Origin: Mucilaginibacter celer
GTDB lineage: Bacteria; Bacteroidota; Bacteroidia; Sphingobacteriales; Sphingobacteriaceae
DNA: 64,000 nucleotides
NCBI RefSeq assembly: GCF_003576455.2
Contig: NZ_CP032869.1
Location: 6,696,001-6,760,000 of the forward strand
Direction: 5' to 3'
Shown here one piece after another: positions 57,300-64,000 of the stretch. The first letter of the stretch is position 1, and the number at the start of each line of letters is the position of its first letter. The translations under genes were made by a program, and so were the position numbers. A model generated the notes under the pieces. That model worked only from the letters and a program-made list of their open reading frames with translations. It searched no databases and was not told the origin of the DNA.

Positions 57300-57327
57300 A
57301 ACTCCCCCTTCTGGGGGCTGAGGGGGC
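57300..57327. repeat. Short GC-rich repeat, family H
   Basis: CTCCCCCTTCTGGGGGCTGA then GGGGG, closely matching 52071-52095. It lies just before the symporter gene start and could affect its leader. Confidence 0.55.
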
Positions 57328-57338
57328 GACCAATTTAT

Positions 57339-58565
57339 ATGAAACGCCTACTCTCAAACCTAACTATCCAGGTACTTATAGCCATAGCCCTTGGGGTATT
57401 GGCAGGTCTGTACCTAAAAGGCTTCGCGCCCACTGCCGATCTCATCAGCAAAACATTCATCAGCCTGATCACCATGCTGATAGCGCCGATCATATTTTTA
57501 ACCATTGTGCTGGGCGTTGCCGGCATGAGCGATATGAAAAAAGTGGGCCGTGTAGGCGGCAAGGCTTTGCTGTATTTTGAAATTGTAACCACCTTCGCGC
57601 TCATCATCGGCGTCACGGTGGCCAATATTATTAAACCCGGCGCGGGCTTTGAAAACCACGCCGTCAAAATGGACACCGGTAAACTGGCTGTGTACGAAAA
57701 AGCCGCTGCCGAAATGCATTGGGGCGATTTTTTGGCCCACATAGTCCCCTCAAACATGTTTAAAGCTTTTGCCGAGGGCGATATTTTACAGATCCTGTTT
57801 TTTGCTATCCTGTTTGGTTTTGGATTGAGTAAGATGGGGGAGGCCGGGCAATCGGTAATTCAACTGTTTGATAAGCTATCAAAAGTATTCTTCAACATTA
57901 TGAAGATAGTAATGAAGGTAGCGCCGATAGGGGCCTTTGCAGGGATGGCTTTTACCGTAAGTAAATACGGTATTCAAACGCTTAAGCCATTGGCCTTGCT
58001 GATGGGTTCGGTTTACCTTACCATGGCGCTTTTTATTTTTGTGGTGCTGAATATAATTTGCAGGCTGTTTAAATTCAGTTTGTGGGAATACCTTAAATAT
58101 ATCCGCCAGGAGATTTTGATTGTACTGGGCACCTCCTCGTCTGAATCGGCGTTGCCGGCCATGATGGAGAAGCTGGAAAAGTTTGGCTGCTCAAAATCGG
58201 TTGTAGGCTTGGTGATCCCTACCGGGTATTCGTTTAACCTGGATGGTACTACCATCTATCTTTCCATGTGCGTGATATTTTTGGCGCAGGTGTTTAATAT
58301 CCCGCTTTCGCTGGGGCAGGAGCTAACCATTATCGGCATTTTGATGATCACGTCCAAAGGTGCGGCGGGTGTTACAGGCAGCGGCTTTATTGTGCTTACC
58401 AGTACACTTACGGCAATTAAAATTATCCCGGTGGAGGGTTTGGCGATATTGATTGGGGTGGATAGGTTTATGTCGGAAGCAAGGGCGATTACCAATGTGA
58501 TTGGGAACGGTGTGGCTACTATTGTGATTGCGAAGAGTGAGGGGGAGTTTAGGAAACCCCAATGA
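57339..58565 (+). CDS. Dicarboxylate/amino acid:cation symporter (DAACS family)
   Basis: The start at M-K-R-L-L-S-N-L (57339) is preferred; the frame runs upstream to 57210 without coding character. The product is 408 aa. The signatures are S-S-S-E-S-A-L-P-A-M (the serine-rich hairpin loop), P-T-G-Y-S-F-N-L-D-G-T-T-I-Y (helix 7, with the N-x-D-G-T motif that binds cation), and the late G-V-D-R-F-M-S-E-A-R motif with substrate-binding Asp/Arg. It takes up glutamate, aspartate or C4-dicarboxylates with Na+ or H+. Confidence 0.93.
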   Translation: MKRLLSNLTIQVLIAIALGVLAGLYLKGFAPTADLISKTFISLITMLIAPIIFLTIVLGVAGMSDMKKVGRVGGKALLYFEIVTTFALIIGVTVANIIKPGAGFENHAVKMDTGKLAVYEKAAAEMHWGDFLAHIVPSNMFKAFAEGDILQILFFAILFGFGLSKMGEAGQSVIQLFDKLSKVFFNIMKIVMKVAPIGAFAGMAFTVSKYGIQTLKPLALLMGSVYLTMALFIFVVLNIICRLFKFSLWEYLKYIRQEILIVLGTSSSESALPAMMEKLEKFGCSKSVVGLVIPTGYSFNLDGTTIYLSMCVIFLAQVFNIPLSLGQELTIIGILMITSKGAAGVTGSGFIVLTSTLTAIKIIPVEGLAILIGVDRFMSEARAITNVIGNGVATIVIAKSEGEFRKPQ

Positions 58566-58891
58566 TTTCGGAATTCGGATGTTCGATTTCGGATTTTGTT
58601 TCTGGGATTACACCGATTGATTTTTGATTTCACCGATTTTTGACCGTTGATTAGAATGATTACGTTGATTTCGCTGATTTTTTGAACTGCTGAGCAAATT
58701 CAAAAAATTTTGTCTGAACCCGAATTTATGGAATTAAGCAATGGACAGAATGCTAAGCAAATTCTAAAAATTCCAATAATTCCCCCAAATTCGAGTTCAG
58801 ACAAAAATCCCCCCAAATTACAGTTCAGACAGTCCTCCCCTTCCCCCACAGTCACTTTTATGTTAACATATAAATTTAGATTACAATAGGG
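58566..58891. repeat. Repeat-rich spacer with family B inverted repeat (58707-58832)
   Basis: Near 58570-58690 the words TTTCGGAT, ACCGATT and TTGATTT recur. From 58707 TTTTGTCTGAACCCGAATTT pairs with AAATTCGAGTTCAGACAAAA ending at 58806; a third arm, CAGTTCAGACAG, lies at 58821-58832. Related to the element at 30879-30974. No gene. Confidence 0.65.
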
Positions 58892-58921
58892 TTTGACATT
58901 CGGGCAAAAACTTTAGCTTTG
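58892..58921 (+). promoter_or_regulatory. Promoter of sucD
   Basis: TTTG at 58892-58895 and TAGCTTTG at 58914-58921 with 18 bp between them. The start codon is 22 bp downstream. Confidence 0.75.
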
Positions 58922-58943
58922 CCGTACTAAAACGAAAAAACCA

Positions 58944-59822
58944 ATGAGTGTACTCGTAAATAAAGATTCAAAAGTTATTGTACAAGGTTTCACCGGTAAA
59001 GAGGGCTCATACCATGCCGAGCAAATGATTGCTTATGGTACCCAGTTAGTTGGTGGTGTTACACCAGGTAAAGGCGGTCAGAGCCATTTAGACAGGCCGG
59101 TTTTTAACACGGTTAAAGATGCCGTTGTTGCTACCGGTGCCGATGTATCGATCATATTTGTACCTCCTGCTTTTGGTGCAGATGCCATTATGGAAGCTGC
59201 CGAAGCCGGCATTAAGGTTATTGTTTGTATTACCGAAGGTATCCCTACAAAGGATATGATTGCGGTTAAAGAATATTTATCGGATAAGGATGCACGCCTG
59301 ATTGGTCCTAACTGCCCGGGTATCATCACTGCCGATGAAAGCAAAATTGGTATTATGCCGGGCTTTATCTTTAAAAAAGGTAATGTAGGTGTGGTTTCAA
59401 AATCGGGCACTTTAACTTACGAAGCGGTTGACCAGGTGGTTAAAGCCGGTTTAGGCATCACCACAGCTATCGGCATTGGTGGCGACCCAATTATCGGTAC
59501 CCCAACCAAAGAGGCTGTTGAATTATTAATGAACGATCCGGATACTCATGGTATTATCATGATTGGCGAAATTGGCGGTAACATGGAAGCTGATGCTGCC
59601 CGTTGGATCAAAGAAAACGGCACAAAACCGGTTGTAGGCTTTATCGCCGGTCAAACAGCGCCTCCGGGTCGCCGTATGGGTCACGCAGGTGCTATTGTTG
59701 GCGGTGCCGACGATACTGCTGCTGCAAAAATGAAAATTATGGCCGAGTGCGGTATCCGTGTGGTAGAATCGCCTGCTGAGATTGGCGCTGCTATGGCTGA
59801 AGAATTGGCTAAGTTAGCTTAA
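58944..59822 (+). CDS. sucD: Succinyl-CoA synthetase alpha subunit (ADP-forming)
   Basis: The product is 292 aa, the usual length. It makes succinate and ATP from succinyl-CoA in the TCA cycle. The N-terminal CoA-binding Rossmann fold has V-Q-G-F-T-G-K-E-G-S-Y-H. The phosphorylated His lies in G-R-R-M-G-H-A-G-A-I-V-G-G. The beta subunit gene sucC is not next to it and must be elsewhere. Confidence 0.97.
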   Translation: MSVLVNKDSKVIVQGFTGKEGSYHAEQMIAYGTQLVGGVTPGKGGQSHLDRPVFNTVKDAVVATGADVSIIFVPPAFGADAIMEAAEAGIKVIVCITEGIPTKDMIAVKEYLSDKDARLIGPNCPGIITADESKIGIMPGFIFKKGNVGVVSKSGTLTYEAVDQVVKAGLGITTAIGIGGDPIIGTPTKEAVELLMNDPDTHGIIMIGEIGGNMEADAARWIKENGTKPVVGFIAGQTAPPGRRMGHAGAIVGGADDTAAAKMKIMAECGIRVVESPAEIGAAMAEELAKLA

Positions 59823-59857
59823 GGCTGAAAGCCTAAAGCGGAAAGCTTTTATAATAT

Positions 59858-59895
59858 TGAAAATCCCGGTCAGGTAGCTGATCGGGATTTTTTTG
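59858..59895 (+). terminator. Terminator after sucD
   Basis: AAATCCCGGTCAG and CTGATCGGGATTT arms with a short loop and a T7 run. Confidence 0.85.
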
Positions 59896-59917
59896 TTATA
59901 AGCGATTCTTAAACACC

Positions 59918-60013
59918 CGTCATTGCGAGGAACGAAGCAATCGCGAACAATACAGGGCGGATTTGTATAGCCCCCCGGCTTCCGTGCGATTGCTTCGTTT
60001 CTCGCAATGACGT
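59918..60013. repeat. Dispersed inverted repeat, family C
   Basis: CGTCATTGCGAGGAACGAAG then CAATCGCGAAC at the left, and CGATTGCTTCGTTTCTCGCA then ATGACG at the right, form inverted arms around ACAGGGCGGATTTG. It is the same as 39261-39349 in arms and in the ACAGGGCGGA middle. Confidence 0.85.
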
Positions 60014-60035
60014 TGTGGAAAGATCAAGCGAAGAT

Positions 60036-60404
60036 TTATCCCTTCAACTCCTCACTAAACGTCAGCCTGTTCCCAAAAGGGTCATGCACCGTCATCATGA
60101 TGGTTTTATCATTCCACTCAGGTACTTCCAAACCGGGCCGGTTATATTTATAATTTTTGGCGATGAGGTGGGCATGGTAATCGCGTAACTCAGTAAAATC
60201 GTCAATGGCTATGTGGCTTCCGGGACTGGCATCGCCGTGGTGCTCGGATAAATACAGGATTACATCTTTCAGCGAAATCTGAATATAAACCGGCACGCTC
60301 TCGGGTTTGTGTTCCCAATCGGTTTTAAAGCCGAGCCAGTTGATATAAAATTCGACGGCCTTATCGTAATCAAAAATGCGGAGGATGGGTTTTACTATCG
60401 ACAT
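60036..60404 (-). CDS. VOC-superfamily (glyoxalase-like) protein
   Basis: The start at M-S-I-V-K-P-I-L-R-I (60404) is preferred over one 21 bp upstream. The product is 122 aa. F-D-Y-D-K-A-V-E-F-Y-I-N-W-L-G-F and V-H-D-P-F-G-N-R-L-T-F are the usual motifs, similar to bleomycin-resistance-type proteins. The substrate is unknown. Confidence 0.85.
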   Translation of the reverse strand: MSIVKPILRIFDYDKAVEFYINWLGFKTDWEHKPESVPVYIQISLKDVILYLSEHHGDASPGSHIAIDDFTELRDYHAHLIAKNYKYNRPGLEVPEWNDKTIMMTVHDPFGNRLTFSEELKG

Positions 60405-60633
60405 AGGTAGCTGATTGTTAAACAAATTTAACGCAAAATACCTTTGGGTGTTTTATGCTGATGGCTGGTTTTTAAACACCTCAGTTGCAAAATGTTAATA
60501 GATGTTAAATATGCTTTTCGGGGAGGTATAAACAAGGTTTTCTTACTGCAGATATTTTATTTTCGTCGGCACATTTGGCCCGCTCGTCTATTACATTAAA
60601 TGCGGGTTTAAAATGGGATTACCTTAGCATGAT

Positions 60634-61665
60634 ATGTTTGTACGCATAAAGCCGGCATTGATTATCGAAATATGTATCCATCTGTTGTTTTGGGCTTTGA
60701 TCATATTTATCCCCATTATTTCAAGACCGGATATGCGCGGTTTTCCGCAGGCATTTTTCTCAACCGGGCACATTGTAAGGTTTAACCTTGTTTTGGCAGC
60801 CGAGTTTTATCTGAATGCATTTGTTTTGATTCCCAGGGTGTTGAAAAAGAACATTGGCCTTTATTTTTTGCTGCTGCTGGGTTCGTTCGTGGTATTTAAT
60901 CTCATCCTGTTTTACACCCGCCCGTTTTTTCCGGAGCCGCGATTTCCGGGCATGCCCCCACACCGGCCCCCGGGACATTTTTTGGTGATATTTCCGCTGT
61001 TATCCATAACTGCCGGCAGTTTTGCCTACCATTACCTGGCCGATCAATTTAAGATCATCAACAAAAAAAAGGACATTGATAACGCCTCGCTTATTTCTGA
61101 GCTGGCTTTTTTACGCTCGCAGATCAGTCCGCATTTTATTTTTAATGTGATTAACAGCGCGGTGGCACTTTCGCGCTTAAACCCGAAGGCTGTAGAACCT
61201 ACGCTGATCCAGCTTTCCAAGCTGCTGCGTTATATGCTTTATGTAACGGATGAGGAAAAGGTGACCTTATATCAAAAAGAAGATTACCTGCGCAGCTATA
61301 TCGAACTACAGCAACTCCGCTTCCGCGATCAGGTAAAGATCAGCTTCAGCTCGGAGATCAAAGCCCCCGAAAAATCGATCGAGCCTATGCTGCTGATTCC
61401 CTTTGTTGAAAATGCTTTTAAGCATGGCACAGGCGATATTGAAGCCCCAGGCATAGCCGTAACTTTATTTGCCGATGATAAAAACCTGCGCTTCAGTGTG
61501 CAAAACGTTTACAACCCGGTTGAGACGGATAAAGACCCTGCATCGGGCATTGGTTTGGCTAATGTGAAACGGCGACTGGAGTTGTTATATCCCGGTAAAC
61601 ACAATTTATATATCAACAAAAACGAGCAGGCCTATATAGTGATGCTGCAACTGGAACTGAAATGA
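60634..61665 (+). CDS. LytS-type sensor histidine kinase
   Basis: The product is 343 aa. Four membrane helices lie in residues about 8-140 (an N-terminal sensor region with a P-G-M-P-P-H-R-P-P-G loop). A short coiled linker and a His-kinase domain follow: S-Q-I-S-P-H167-F-I-F-N with the phosphorylated His, P-F-V-E-N-A-F-K-H-G as the ATP-binding N box, and G-I-G-L-A-N-V as the G box. It overlaps the regulator gene by 4 bp and forms a two-component pair with it. The signal is unknown. Confidence 0.93.
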   Translation: MFVRIKPALIIEICIHLLFWALIIFIPIISRPDMRGFPQAFFSTGHIVRFNLVLAAEFYLNAFVLIPRVLKKNIGLYFLLLLGSFVVFNLILFYTRPFFPEPRFPGMPPHRPPGHFLVIFPLLSITAGSFAYHYLADQFKIINKKKDIDNASLISELAFLRSQISPHFIFNVINSAVALSRLNPKAVEPTLIQLSKLLRYMLYVTDEEKVTLYQKEDYLRSYIELQQLRFRDQVKISFSSEIKAPEKSIEPMLLIPFVENAFKHGTGDIEAPGIAVTLFADDKNLRFSVQNVYNPVETDKDPASGIGLANVKRRLELLYPGKHNLYINKNEQAYIVMLQLELK

Positions 61666-62366
61666 TGAGATGTTTGATACTTGATGATGAGCCCCTGGCG
61701 CTCGACCTGCTGGAAGATAACCTGAAACATGTGAATACCATACAAATAGTTGCCCGTTGCCGTAATGCAGGCGAAGCAATACTGGCGATGCAAAACGAGC
61801 AGATAGACCTGATATTCAGTGATATTTATATGCCGGGGATTAACGGTTTGCAATTTATCCGCAGCCTTACGCAAAAGCCCATGGTGATATTTGTTACCGC
61901 TTATGAAAAATTTGCGGTTGAAGGTTTTGAGCTTGATGTGGTTGATTACCTGGTAAAGCCGGTGCCTTTAGACAGGTTTTTAAAAGCCTGCCATAAAGCT
62001 TTGGATTTATACGAGTTACGCCGCAGCTATGTACCGCAGCAAACCACCAAAAACTACTTCTTTTTGCATGCCGACTATAATTTGGTGAAAATCAACTTCG
62101 ACCAGGTTGAGTACATCGAAGGCTTAAAGGACTATATCAAAGTGCACCTCATTAATCAGCAAAAGCCGGTACTGTCACGCATCAGCCTTAAAGCTATTGA
62201 ATTGCAATTACCCGCCGATCAGTTTTTTAGGGTACATAAATCATACTTGGTTAACCTTGATCATGTATCACAAATGCGCAGGGCACGGATTAAGCTGGTT
62301 AATACGGAGATTCCCTTGAGCGATGGATATAGGGATGTGATTAACAGGATGATTGGGAAGGTGTGA
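61662..62366 (+). CDS. LytTR-type response regulator
   Basis: The product is 234 aa. The receiver domain has D-D at residues 8-9, the phospho-acceptor Asp54 (F-S-D-I-Y-M-P-G) and Lys near 103 (D-Y-L-V-K-P). The LytTR DNA-binding domain (about 135-234) has Y-I-E-G-L-K-D-Y-I-K-V-H and F-F-R-V-H-K-S-Y-L-V-N. It overlaps the sensor gene. The receptor gene downstream is a possible target. Confidence 0.95.
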   Translation: MMRCLILDDEPLALDLLEDNLKHVNTIQIVARCRNAGEAILAMQNEQIDLIFSDIYMPGINGLQFIRSLTQKPMVIFVTAYEKFAVEGFELDVVDYLVKPVPLDRFLKACHKALDLYELRRSYVPQQTTKNYFFLHADYNLVKINFDQVEYIEGLKDYIKVHLINQQKPVLSRISLKAIELQLPADQFFRVHKSYLVNLDHVSQMRRARIKLVNTEIPLSDGYRDVINRMIGKV

Positions 62367-62382
62367 GGATAGACCCAAATAA

Positions 62383-62510
62383 GTAACGCCGCCGCTCGGC
62401 TCCTGCCGAGTGGCAACTATTACACGGCCTCCGGCCGCCGAAGCTGTACCGTGCATGGAGTAGCAGGCCAGAGGCCTGGGAATAATAGCCACTCGGCCCG
62501 AGCCAAGCGG
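62383..62510. repeat. GC-rich inverted repeat, family E
   Basis: GCTCGGCTCCTGCCGAGTGG near the left and GCCACTCGGCCCGAGCC near the right are inverted arms. ACGGCCTCCGGCCGC and AGGCCAGAGGCCT lie inside. It forms a compact folded element between the regulator and the receptor gene. Confidence 0.65.
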
Positions 62511-62646
62511 CTGCCGATGAATAAACCATCAATCCCACCCACTACACAATCCCACCATTTATCTACACAAACCCTAAGCTCGTCGATTTTATTTCAGGAG
62601 CGTTAAAATAGGCTGCAATTTCGGTGCTGAAGAAATAGTGCCCCGA

Positions 62647-64000
62647 ATGAAGAAACTTTCCTTACTGTTAATTACTACCCTTGTTTTTTGTGCCGGAGCC
62701 GTGCAGGCACAGCAAACACAAAAAAAATTAAAGAAAATTGTTGTTAATCACTTTTTCTCCTGCCCGCTGGATGAACTGTTGGATACCCTGGCCCTCAACT
62801 ACCAGGTACGCATTGTTTTTGAACGGGCTCCTTTGCACGAGATGGATGTGGTTGAGCACTTTTTTGAAGAGCCGCTTAAAGACGTTATTGCCAAAGTGTG
62901 CGACGAGAACAGTCTGCATTACTGGATAGAATCTACCGGGACAATTTATATACTGCAAAACACCGATGATCTGGCCCGCCTGCAAAAAATGAACAAGCTG
63001 GCATTGCAGGCGGCCAATACCGGGATAAAGGCCAAAGAGATTGAAGCGCCTAAAGCCAAACCCAAACATTTTTTGGTGAATGTGAATGGTAGGGTGATCG
63101 ATCAGCAAACGGGCGAATCCTTGCCCTCGGCCTCGGTAAAGATCAGGGGGACGGATTTGAGTACCATGACCAACTCTGATGGTTATTTTACTTTGTTCCG
63201 CGTTCCATCAGATACATCGGTGGTTGAGGTATCCTACACGGGTTTTCAAACCGATTATTTCAGGCTGAGCAGCGAGAAACTGAACTCGCCTTTAATTTGC
63301 GGTTTGTTCCCCTCGCTTAACAGTTTGAACGAGGTTACCATCACCGGCAAAAAAAGCGGTGTAATGAATACCGATAGCAGGCAGGTTGGCGTACTACAGC
63401 TTTCGCCTGCCAACCTGGATAAGCTGCCAACCATGGGCGATAAGGATATCTTAAGGGCTTTTCAGTTAATGCCGGGCGTAGCGGGTACCAACGAATCGTC
63501 ATCAGGAGCTTATGTGCGCGGGGGTACGCCCGATCAGAATTTGGTGGTGCTGGATGGCTTTACCATTTACCAGGTTGATCACCTGTATGGCTTTTTCAGT
63601 GCTTTTAATGCCAGCGCCGTTAAAGATGTGCAGATGTATAAGGGCGGTTTTACCTCCAAATATGGCGGCAGGCTCTCGAGCGTTACCGAGATCAACGGTA
63701 AAGAAGGCAACAAAAACGAAACCAATATCGGTACCGATTTGAGCTTGCTGAGTGCGAGCGGTTACCTCGAAACGCCACTATCCGATAAATCGACCTTGTT
63801 GCTGGCCGTAAGGCGTTCATACCAGGGACCGTTTTATAATAAGATCTTTAACCAGTTTAATCAAACTTCAACCACGCAGAGTGGCGCACCGGGCGGCGGC
63901 TTTGGCGGCCGGGGTGGTGGTTTTGGTGGTGGCGGTTTTGCTAACCAGATTACCCCAAGCTCGTATTTTTATGATTTTGATGCTAAATACACCTACAATA
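62647..64000 (+). CDS. TonB-dependent receptor with STN and carboxypeptidase-like domains (3' end outside window)
   Basis: The frame is open from ATG 62647 to the window edge (451 codons). A signal peptide ends at A-V-Q-A (residues 1-21). An STN domain (about 30-105, with L-D-E-L-L-D-T-L-A-L-N-Y-Q-V-R-I-V-F) follows. Next is a carboxypeptidase-regulatory-like domain (about 143-225, V-N-G-R-V-I-D-Q-Q-T-G-E), then a plug (D-I-L-R-A-F-Q-L-M-P-G-V and Y-V-R-G-G-T-P-D-Q-N-L-V-V-L-D-G). The start of the barrel contains a G-rich loop near 430. It should take up a ligand across the outer membrane; the STN domain suggests it may also signal to an anti-sigma factor, though none is visible here. Confidence 0.9.
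   Translation, partial: MKKLSLLLITTLVFCAGAVQAQQTQKKLKKIVVNHFFSCPLDELLDTLALNYQVRIVFERAPLHEMDVVEHFFEEPLKDVIAKVCDENSLHYWIESTGTIYILQNTDDLARLQKMNKLALQAANTGIKAKEIEAPKAKPKHFLVNVNGRVIDQQTGESLPSASVKIRGTDLSTMTNSDGYFTLFRVPSDTSVVEVSYTGFQTDYFRLSSEKLNSPLICGLFPSLNSLNEVTITGKKSGVMNTDSRQVGVLQLSPANLDKLPTMGDKDILRAFQLMPGVAGTNESSSGAYVRGGTPDQNLVVLDGFTIYQVDHLYGFFSAFNASAVKDVQMYKGGFTSKYGGRLSSVTEINGKEGNKNETNIGTDLSLLSASGYLETPLSDKSTLLLAVRRSYQGPFYNKIFNQFNQTSTTQSGAPGGGFGGRGGGFGGGGFANQITPSSYFYDFDAKYTYN

Noticed and set aside
62268..62538. Minus-strand frames in the family E element
   Set aside because: They are made of palindromic GC-rich sequence with no start signal.
1..64000. tRNA or rRNA genes
   Set aside because: I looked in the longer gene-free stretches for cloverleaf-like arms and TTCGA-type loops and found no candidate; a tRNAscan run would settle this.

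Overview
The window looks like a chromosomal segment from a Sphingobacteriaceae-type Bacteroidota, most like Mucilaginibacter or Pedobacter. This is inferred from gene content and signals, not from a database match. The signs are: promoters of the TTTG-(18-19 nt)-TAnnTTTG type before rplC and sucD; A-rich or weak ribosome binding sites; zinc-free forms of L36 and S14; LytTR two-component signalling; a SusC-like receptor motif; a FecA-like receptor with an STN domain; and intergenic spaces crowded with many unrelated palindromic repeat families. I see no tRNA, rRNA or CRISPR array.

Layout. 1-700: the tail of an IS982-type transposase and a solo end of an IS4-type element. 0.7-8.1 kb: accessory genes (AraC-type regulator, DoxX protein, small lipoprotein, HExxH lipoprotein with a small secreted partner, a membrane glycosyltransferase, and a toxin-antitoxin pair whose toxin is frameshifted). 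8.4-14.2 kb: TPR protein, an intact YefM/YoeB module, a C45/phospholipase-B-like hydrolase and an unusual rhomboid protein. 14.5-29.9 kb: one long S10-spc-alpha ribosomal superoperon, rplC to rplQ, with secY, map, infA and rpoA; rpsJ is not at its head. 30-41 kb: acetyltransferases, a small 19-residue-repeat protein, dnaK, a broken RAYT transposase among its REP elements, a nucleotidyltransferase, an M42 peptidase, a DUF6340-like lipoprotein and a carboxyltransferase. 41-46.6 kb: a SulP anion transporter and two paralogous beta-carbonic anhydrases, a plausible bicarbonate uptake and interconversion module. 46.7-50.3 kb: pruA, a likely defence gene fusing an Mrr-like nuclease to a nucleoside deoxyribosyltransferase-like domain, a DUF1801 protein and a VOC protein. 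50.4-52.0 kb: a complete IS4-type element sitting inside a palindromic repeat. 52.1-64 kb: leuS, two paralogous lipoproteins, a dicarboxylate/amino-acid symporter, sucD, a VOC protein, a LytS/LytTR two-component pair and the start of a TonB-dependent receptor cut by the window edge.

The best candidates for something new are the Mrr/deoxyribosyltransferase-like fusion (48474-49529), the rhomboid protease carrying a SusC-plug-like motif (12335-14218), the IS4-type element that twice lies in the same arm of a dispersed palindrome, the RAYT locus whose 3' end and REPs have been duplicated in tandem, and the toxin gene broken exactly at an A6 tract that forms a possible -1 slippery site.
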